From Struthidea cinerea (lineage: Eukaryota > Chordata > Aves > Passeriformes > Corcoracidae), in NCBI GenBank assembly GCA_013397865.1, contig VZTI01002064.1, positions 132,034 to 196,033 of the forward strand: DNA of 64,000 nt, in the 5' to 3' direction. Numbering within the stretch: position 1 is the stretch's first letter; each line of letters starts with the position of its first letter. A program made the translations under genes and the position numbers. This document shows positions 62,066-64,000 of this stretch, in pieces. The notes below the pieces were generated by a model, which saw only the letters and a list, made by a program, of their open reading frames with translations, had not been told where the DNA came from and did no database searches.

Positions 62066-62250
62066 CAGGGAACGGCTTAAAATAACCCAAAGGAAGTATG
62101 TCTTCACTCAGCACATAATTCCTTTGTGCAGCTTGCTGCCACAGAATGTCCAGGGTGCCAAAAGCATGAATGGGCTCAAAAAGTGATTAGAAAACATCAT
62201 GGGAGAAAGGTCTATGAAGGGCTCTCAAACTTGATGATGCACCTAAAACT
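62066..62250 (+). mobile_element. Probable older CR1-related fragment
   Basis: CATAATTCCTTTGTGCAGCTTGCTGCCACAGAATGT, then GCATGAATGGGCTCAAAAAGTGATTAGA and CATGGGAGAAAGGTCTATGAAGGGCTCTCAA, resemble a diverged CR1 subfamily 3' region (usual wording ...GCCACAGGATGT...AGGATTAGACAAGTTCATGG...). It abuts the younger CR1 directly, so the younger copy may have inserted into or next to it. Confidence 0.55.
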
Positions 62251-64000
62251 TCCTTCTGGCTCAGGAAGGCAAGTGGGATCATGTACTAGAGGAAACAGAA
62301 TTTGTAATGTTCTATGCATTTTCTCTACAGTCATCTACTGGAGAGGACACTTGGAGCTCTTAAACTTTGCAATAATCCGATGTGGTCCTTCTTGTCTTTC
62401 CTTAGGTCCACAGTAACAAACCAGAAGAAAAAAAACCCAAAGCCACACCTTCCTTTCCTTTCTTCATCTGTCTCTCCTCTCCCACGGCTTTGGCTGCTGG
62501 ATTTCAGCAGATATGAATCAGACGGTGACGGTTGTGTTCCTTTTGTTCTGCAAATGATTAAAACAGAACATTTCACACTTGCTTTGTGGCCCAGCAGAGA
62601 AATGCTACATTTTCTCCTTGGCAAATCCTGAGGTGGAACTTCTGGCTATGGAGAAAGTGAGATCAGGGAGAGAAAAACTATCCCAACAGAGGAACATGTG
62701 CAGACTGCTTTTCTGTCTCTCCCGTGCTTGGCATATCTTCTCCCCATTTTCCATTTTCTCATCCCTCCTCTTTTTTCCACCTTCTTCCCACCCCACTGGC
62801 ATTTTTTCTGCTTGCTGTTTTAAGATGATTTAATTGAATATCAGAAAAAAAGAAAGTAGACTGAATGAAAAATGCAAGGTGAAAGCCCCCAGCGCAGAAA
62901 GCCCTGGGTAGAGTAACGAGAATGTGATGAAATGGAAAAATAAAGTGGGAGTAGGGGGTGTGAACCTCACTCTGCCAAAATCAAGATGAATATGTATGGG
63001 AGATGCAATATTTCAGTGGAAGCCCCTAGGACCTGTGCCTCACATTTCCTGACAGCCAACCAGAGGAGGAATTAGCTGGCTGTACTATTTATAAGTGCAC
63101 CCTGGGCATGGTCAGCTTGCTGGAGGAGGCTCCCCACAACAGCGGCTTGCAGGAAATATTGCTTTGGTGATGCTGTCCGCCTGGGGAATAAACACGCCCA
63201 GAAACGAGATCCCATTGCATATAAAAGGGAAGGAAAGAGAAAGCCCTGGTCCCTGCCCTGTTTCTTCCCACTGCTTCGTAGCCATCCAGCTGTTTTTTTT
63301 TCTTTGTTGTCCTGACCTCATCCCATACTGGAGCGAATCCAGAGAACGAGTGCTCTGCTTAGCTGTCTTCTGCCAGAAACCAAAGAGGTCAAGTTATTAG
63401 AGAAAAATGAAAGCTCTTTGGCAGAACTGGAAAAACAGATGTGCACAGATATTTCTGCTGCCTCCAAACACAATGCTGCCTATGAAATGTGTATCAGAGG
63501 CGATCTGATAAATATGCACAGTTGTTGTGGTAGAAATCTTAACAGTGGCTAGTTATTTAGCAGGATGGGTTTCTTTGGGTCTCCCCAAACCACTGCGTTT
63601 ACTGGCTGCCAGGTTACAAGATTACTTAAAAACCTTCTCCAGAGGTAGTTTAGATAGTCGTGCTCCAGTGCTGCAAGAGGATCTGCCTCTGCCCAGTAGC
63701 TAGAAGTCCTTTGGGGATGGTGAGAATGGGGAGATGTGTCTCCACACGGCGCGTAAAGCCTGTGACTATCAAGAAGAGATAGGGTATTCTCCACCTGAGG
63801 TATGGTAAGGACATCTTTCATGTCAAAGGCTTTGTGGCTTTTATTTACTAAATTTGCCTGGGTGGAAGTTTCTAAGCAGTGTATTCTGATTTCTTGATTC
63901 AGCTCTTGCTGTGGTCTCCGCATTGCAGGGCAGCTATTCGTGCCATCCCCAGAGGTGGTGTTAATGGGGCTGGAACCCTCTGGCTGCCCATCAGCCACTG
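62251..64000. other. Gene-free right flank; one open frame reaches the window edge
   Basis: No recognised gene or repeat. A minus-strand frame at 63549-63998 (149 codons) runs to within two bases of the edge and could continue outside. It is hydrophilic N-terminally and ends in a W-rich stretch (LWRRFLSN...WQPVNAVVWG). I recognise no family, and there is no repeat signature in it. Confidence 0.45.

Noticed and set aside
1..64000. CRISPR arrays, operons, prophage or bacterial elements
   Set aside because: The sequence is vertebrate; no spaced direct repeats or prokaryotic gene organisation are present.

Overview
The window is vertebrate genomic DNA, almost certainly from a bird and probably a passerine. 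The bird call rests on abundant CR1 LINE fragments with the avian-type terminal ATTCTATG/ATTCTGTG repeats, on solo LTRs whose promoter/poly(A) layout matches avian alpharetrovirus-type LTRs, and on a GC-rich, intron-free FUT4 3' end. The passerine call rests on one element near 27.8-27.96 kb: a tRNA-Ile-like head followed by a CR1 3' tail. That is the architecture of the tRNA-Ile/CR1 SINE described in zebra finch and relatives (from memory, TguSINE1).

Layout: the only protein gene I can support is the C-terminal ~283 codons of FUT4 (alpha-1,3-fucosyltransferase), positions 2-853, + strand, truncated by the left edge. Its 3' UTR follows with several candidate poly(A) signals. The remaining ~62 kb is a gene-poor, intergenic or intronic tract. 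Open frames there are short, lack recognisable domains, and overlap each other on both strands as chance frames do.

Mobile-element record: CR1 fragments lie at 22.3-23.15 kb (-), 34.6-34.9 kb (+), 53.55-54.24 kb (-), 58.4-58.9 kb (-), 59.1-59.25 kb (+), 61.6-62.06 kb (+) and probably 62.07-62.25 kb (older, +). Three solo LTRs with target-site duplications were worked out by eye: 17639-18029 (TSD GTAAAC), 22391-22804 (TSD CCTTC, nested inside a CR1) and 25019-25324 (TSD ATTTCC). A diverged ~320-350 bp direct repeat occurs at ~40.35 and ~44.82 kb, with 4.1 kb between the copies that contains the longest open frame of the window. Simple-sequence structures include a perfect (AAT)n/(ATT)n palindrome at 14.42-14.47 kb, a 54-base poly(A) at 16.12-16.18 kb, a degenerate CAG/CATC-rich tract at 30.36-30.58 kb and a minus-strand G-quadruplex motif at 12.0 kb.

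No operon-like or multi-gene system is visible. In mammals the Piwi gene PIWIL4 lies close downstream of FUT4 (from memory). I see no Piwi-like coding exon in the 63 kb downstream of FUT4 here, which fits the reported two-Piwi (PIWIL1/PIWIL2) repertoire of birds. Nothing here convincingly looks like a previously undescribed biological system. The best leads are the tRNA-Ile/CR1 SINE, the nested LTR, and the unexplained 4.5-kb repeat-bounded block.
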